Assembly: GCA_030607715.1 (NCBI GenBank)
Contig: JAUWJM010000092.1
Coordinates: forward strand, 1 to 6,678
Source: Candidatus Aerophobota bacterium
Lineage (GTDB): Bacteria; Aerophobota; Aerophobia; Aerophobales; B3-G15
DNA length: 6,678 nt
Reading direction: 5' to 3'
The notes under the pieces are model-generated. The model had not been told where the DNA came from and did no database searches. It worked only from the letters and a program-made list of their open reading frames with translations. The translations under genes were made by a program, and so were the position numbers. Of this stretch, positions 6,351-6,678 are shown in pieces (positions within the stretch are counted from its first letter, which is position 1; every line of letters starts with the position of its first letter).

Positions 6351-6678
6351 ATGAAATACGGACACTTTAGTTCTGATGGAAAAGAGTATATCATAACTAA
6401 CCCTAATCTGCCCCGACCCTGGATAAATTATCTTTACAATAACGAGTATTGTGCCGTTATCTCCCATACCGGTGGAGGATATAGTTTTTTCAAGGACTGC
6501 CGCACTACCCGGCTTACTACCTGGAATCCAGAGAACCTGTATACTGATCGGCCAGGGCGCTATATCTTTCTTCGAGATAATGATACGGGGCGGTACTGGT
6601 CTTTAAACTGGCAGCCTATCTGCCCGGAAAAACAGGACTTCCAGTGCCGCCATGGGCAAGGATATACCGTAGTCAAAT
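6351..6678 (+). CDS. GH94-type glycoside phosphorylase, N-terminal fragment
   Basis: The gene runs off the right edge; 109 codons are visible. The N-terminus matches the GH94 family (cellobiose, chitobiose and related beta-glucoside phosphorylases, and the phosphorylase part of cyclic beta-1,2-glucan synthases). Shared features are MKYGHF, EYIITNPNLPRPWINYLYN (13-31), ISHTGGGYSFFKD (37-49), RPGRYIFLRD.DTGRYWSLNWQP (67-89) and the RHGQGYT ending (100-106). These enzymes split a beta-glycosidic bond with phosphate to give an alpha-sugar-1-phosphate. The catalytic aspartate lies in the C-terminal (alpha/alpha)6 domain and is outside the window, so substrate cannot be assigned. AGGAG at 6337-6341 lies inside the last codons of the glycosidase gene and the gap is only 4 bases, so the two genes are translationally close. 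No signal peptide: cytoplasmic. Confidence 0.9.
   Translation, partial: MKYGHFSSDGKEYIITNPNLPRPWINYLYNNEYCAVISHTGGGYSFFKDCRTTRLTTWNPENLYTDRPGRYIFLRDNDTGRYWSLNWQPICPEKQDFQCRHGQGYTVVK

Noticed and set aside
1..6678. CRISPR arrays, tRNA or rRNA genes, phage or defence genes
   Set aside because: No regularly spaced repeats, cloverleaf-like segments, rRNA signatures or defence-type protein motifs were seen on either strand.

Overview
The window is a single-strand (+) carbohydrate uptake and breakdown locus from a bacterium. All six recognisable genes point the same way. The DNA is moderately AT-rich, with strong AGGAGG-type ribosome binding sites and short gaps between genes. The sugar-binding protein has an ordinary Sec/signal-peptidase-I leader and no lipobox. 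That argues mildly against a typical Firmicute and fits a diderm anaerobe, for example Thermotogota- or Atribacterota-like lineages. This is an inference; no taxonomic marker is present.

Layout from left to right: (1) bases 1-405 are the C-terminal part of a ROK-family protein, probably a sugar-responsive repressor, cut by the left edge. (2) Bases 406-988 are a long gap. It holds a stop-ridden stretch that faintly resembles the start of a transposase, an inverted repeat, an AT-rich tandem palindrome that could be an operator, and a leader with two strong Shine-Dalgarno sequences. (3) Bases 989-2251 encode an extracellular sugar-binding protein, followed by a near-perfect terminator hairpin. 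(4) Bases 2414-3319 and 3349-4185 encode two ABC permeases of the MalF/MalG type with clear EAA loops. (5) Bases 4232-6346 encode a cytoplasmic GH35-like beta-glycosidase with a GH42-like middle domain. (6) Base 6351 onward is the start of a GH94-type glycoside phosphorylase, cut by the right edge.

Working model (inference): the binding protein captures a short beta-linked oligosaccharide and the two permeases import it. The ATPase is not in the window, so it is either further downstream or shared. In the cytoplasm the GH35-like enzyme trims non-reducing-end beta-linked sugars, and the GH94 enzyme cleaves the remaining beta-glycoside with phosphate, saving ATP by giving a sugar-1-phosphate. 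The upstream ROK protein may repress the operon until an intracellular sugar binds it. The exact sugar (beta-galactoside, beta-glucan or chito-oligosaccharide) cannot be read from this sequence.

No wholly new system is evident. The points most worth following are the GH35-like/GH94 pair, the divergent active-site motifs of the GH35-like enzyme, the tandem TTAATTAA palindrome, and the double-SD leader with a mini-ORF that abuts the binding-protein start.
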